NCBI RefSeq assembly: GCF_019061145.1
Contig: NZ_JAHQZS010000001.1
Span: forward strand, 434,001-498,000
Direction of reading: 5' to 3'
DNA length: 64,000 nucleotides
Origin: Anianabacter salinae
GTDB lineage: Bacteria > Pseudomonadota > Alphaproteobacteria > Rhodobacterales > Rhodobacteraceae
Shown here in pieces: positions 63,062 through 64,000 of the stretch. The notes below the pieces were generated by a model, which ran no database searches, was not told where the DNA came from, and worked only from the letters and a program-made list of their open reading frames with translations. The position numbers and the translations under genes are program-made. Position 1 is the stretch's first letter; every line of letters starts with the position of its first letter.

Positions 63062-64000
63062 ATGAGGACGGGCTCGAAAGGCACGTTCGTCATACCCTGG
63101 TCGCAGACCGAGACCGACGGCCTTCGCGGCGCGCCCATCGCGTCGCTTTCAGAAGGTGCGTCCTGGTCATGGAACGGTCGTGCGGTCAGGGTGGACGGAC
63201 CCACATCACTTCTGGTTCTGACCGGTTCCGAAGCGGTCGATACATTGCACCGGCGGGCTGCAGCAGCGGTAAAGCGGCGGCTTGGCGGGGTCGCTGACTT
63301 CGACGAGGCGCCACGGGCTGACCTGCCGGACGATCCGCTCGTAGGTGGCGGATTCTGCATCACGGACGGCTACCGGCAATATCGGGTGACGCTGATCGAG
63401 ATGCCCGACGCAGAGCCGCTTGCCATGTTCGCGGGCGACATGCCCGACCAGGAAAGCGATCTGTGGATCAGCGACGTGTCGCTGCCCGAGGGCCATATCA
63501 ACCGCATCACCGATACGGCGCGGTCGGTCATCTGCTTCACCCCGGGAACCCGGCTGGCCACCCCGGATGGCCCGCGCCTGGTGTCGGATCTTGCCGAAGG
63601 TGACCTGATCCTGACCAAGGACGACGGCCCGCAGCCGGTGCGCTGGATCGGCAGCCGCCGGATGAGCGGCGCGCGACTGTTCGCCCTGCCGGAACTGCGC
63701 CCGATCCGCATTCGCGGCAGCGCGCTGGGCGCCGATGTGCCCGATGCCGAACTGCTGGTGTCGCCCGATCACCGGATGTTGCTGCGCGGCACGATGGCCG
63801 AGGCGCTGTTCAACAGCCCCGAAGTGCTGGTGCGCGCCCGCGACATGGTGAACGACCGCACGATCACCGTGGACCATCGCCCGCAAAGCGTGACATACGT
63901 TCACATCCTGCTGGACCGGCATCAGGTGGTCTGGGCGAACGGCCTCGAATCCGAGACCTTCCACCCCGCCAGCACGCCCTTCGAAGCGATCGCGCCCGAC
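63062..64000 (+). CDS. Hint-domain protein (3' end beyond the window)
   Basis: The frame is open from ATG 63062 to the right edge, 313 codons. A Hint-type domain begins near residue 158: CFTPGTRLATPDG with the Cys nucleophile position, then LAEGDLILTKDDGPQPVRWI, the Hint_2 pattern common in Rhodobacteraceae. LLVSPDHRMLL follows. No intein-like splice is implied; such proteins are often secreted or surface proteins. The function is unknown. Confidence 0.85.
   Translation, partial: MRTGSKGTFVIPWSQTETDGLRGAPIASLSEGASWSWNGRAVRVDGPTSLLVLTGSEAVDTLHRRAAAAVKRRLGGVADFDEAPRADLPDDPLVGGGFCITDGYRQYRVTLIEMPDAEPLAMFAGDMPDQESDLWISDVSLPEGHINRITDTARSVICFTPGTRLATPDGPRLVSDLAEGDLILTKDDGPQPVRWIGSRRMSGARLFALPELRPIRIRGSALGADVPDAELLVSPDHRMLLRGTMAEALFNSPEVLVRARDMVNDRTITVDHRPQSVTYVHILLDRHQVVWANGLESETFHPASTPFEAIAPD

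Noticed and set aside
1-64000. tRNA, rRNA, insertion sequences, prophage or toxin-antitoxin genes
   Set aside because: Looked for on both strands by eye; no transposase, integrase, terminal repeats or RNA-gene signature was seen. A covariance-model scan would be decisive.

Overview
The window reads as chromosomal DNA of an alphaproteobacterium of the Rhodobacteraceae/Roseobacter type. It is GC-rich, has many stop/start overlaps of the ATGA, GTGA or TGATG kind, and carries TRAP transporters, DUF1850-linked TAXI systems, imelysin/DUF1111/DUF1513 iron genes and an alphaproteobacterial-style C-P lyase cluster. This assignment is by gene content and style only. No rRNA, tRNA, CRISPR array, insertion sequence or prophage gene was seen. 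The first gene (SDR) is cut by the left edge and the last (Hint-domain protein) by the right edge.

Layout. 1-7 kb: iron-linked genes (two imelysins, DUF1111 di-haem protein, DUF1513 protein, Dps, DUF1289 protein). Two CCGA-N9-TCGG inverted repeats sit in front of the two iron transcription units. 7-13.4 kb: a TetR regulator, probably leaderless and autoregulated, then a TRAP transporter with a metallo-beta-lactamase-fold protein, a GST and an FAH-family enzyme in one tightly packed operon of unknown substrate. 13.4-20.3 kb (minus strand): a LacI-controlled sugar or polyol operon with a sugar isomerase-like protein, a Gfo/Idh/MocA dehydrogenase and an RbsABC-type transporter. 20.5-26.5 kb (minus): universal stress protein, SulP transporter, and a TAXI-TRAP system with DUF1850.

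26.7-35 kb (minus): a compact respiratory module. It has a Tat-exported small subunit and a GMC flavoprotein (FAD-GDH/gluconate dehydrogenase type), a di-haem and a mono-haem cytochrome c, cytochrome oxidase subunit II with its own haem c, an extended subunit I, a small membrane protein and CtaG. It looks like a route from a periplasmic sugar or polyol dehydrogenase to oxygen. 35-38 kb: Trk potassium uptake (TrkA, TrkH) and ExoD. 38-39 kb: a decayed GMC gene. 38.9-42.3 kb: an SDR that lacks the usual Tyr/Lys and a DEAD-box helicase with a repetitive Gly-Lys-Pro tail. 42.4-49.5 kb: a GntR regulator, DUF1028 protein and dipeptide-type ABC transporter with a fused permease-ATPase.

49.6-61.9 kb: a nearly complete phosphonate system, phnCDE1E2, a hexapeptide acetyltransferase, phnF (minus), phnGHIJKLN, a 2H phosphoesterase (DUF1045, minus) and phnM. 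A four-unit Pho-box-like repeat lies before phnC. phnP is absent; the antisense DUF1045 gene is a candidate replacement. The window ends with an LpxR-like outer-membrane protein and the partial Hint-domain protein.
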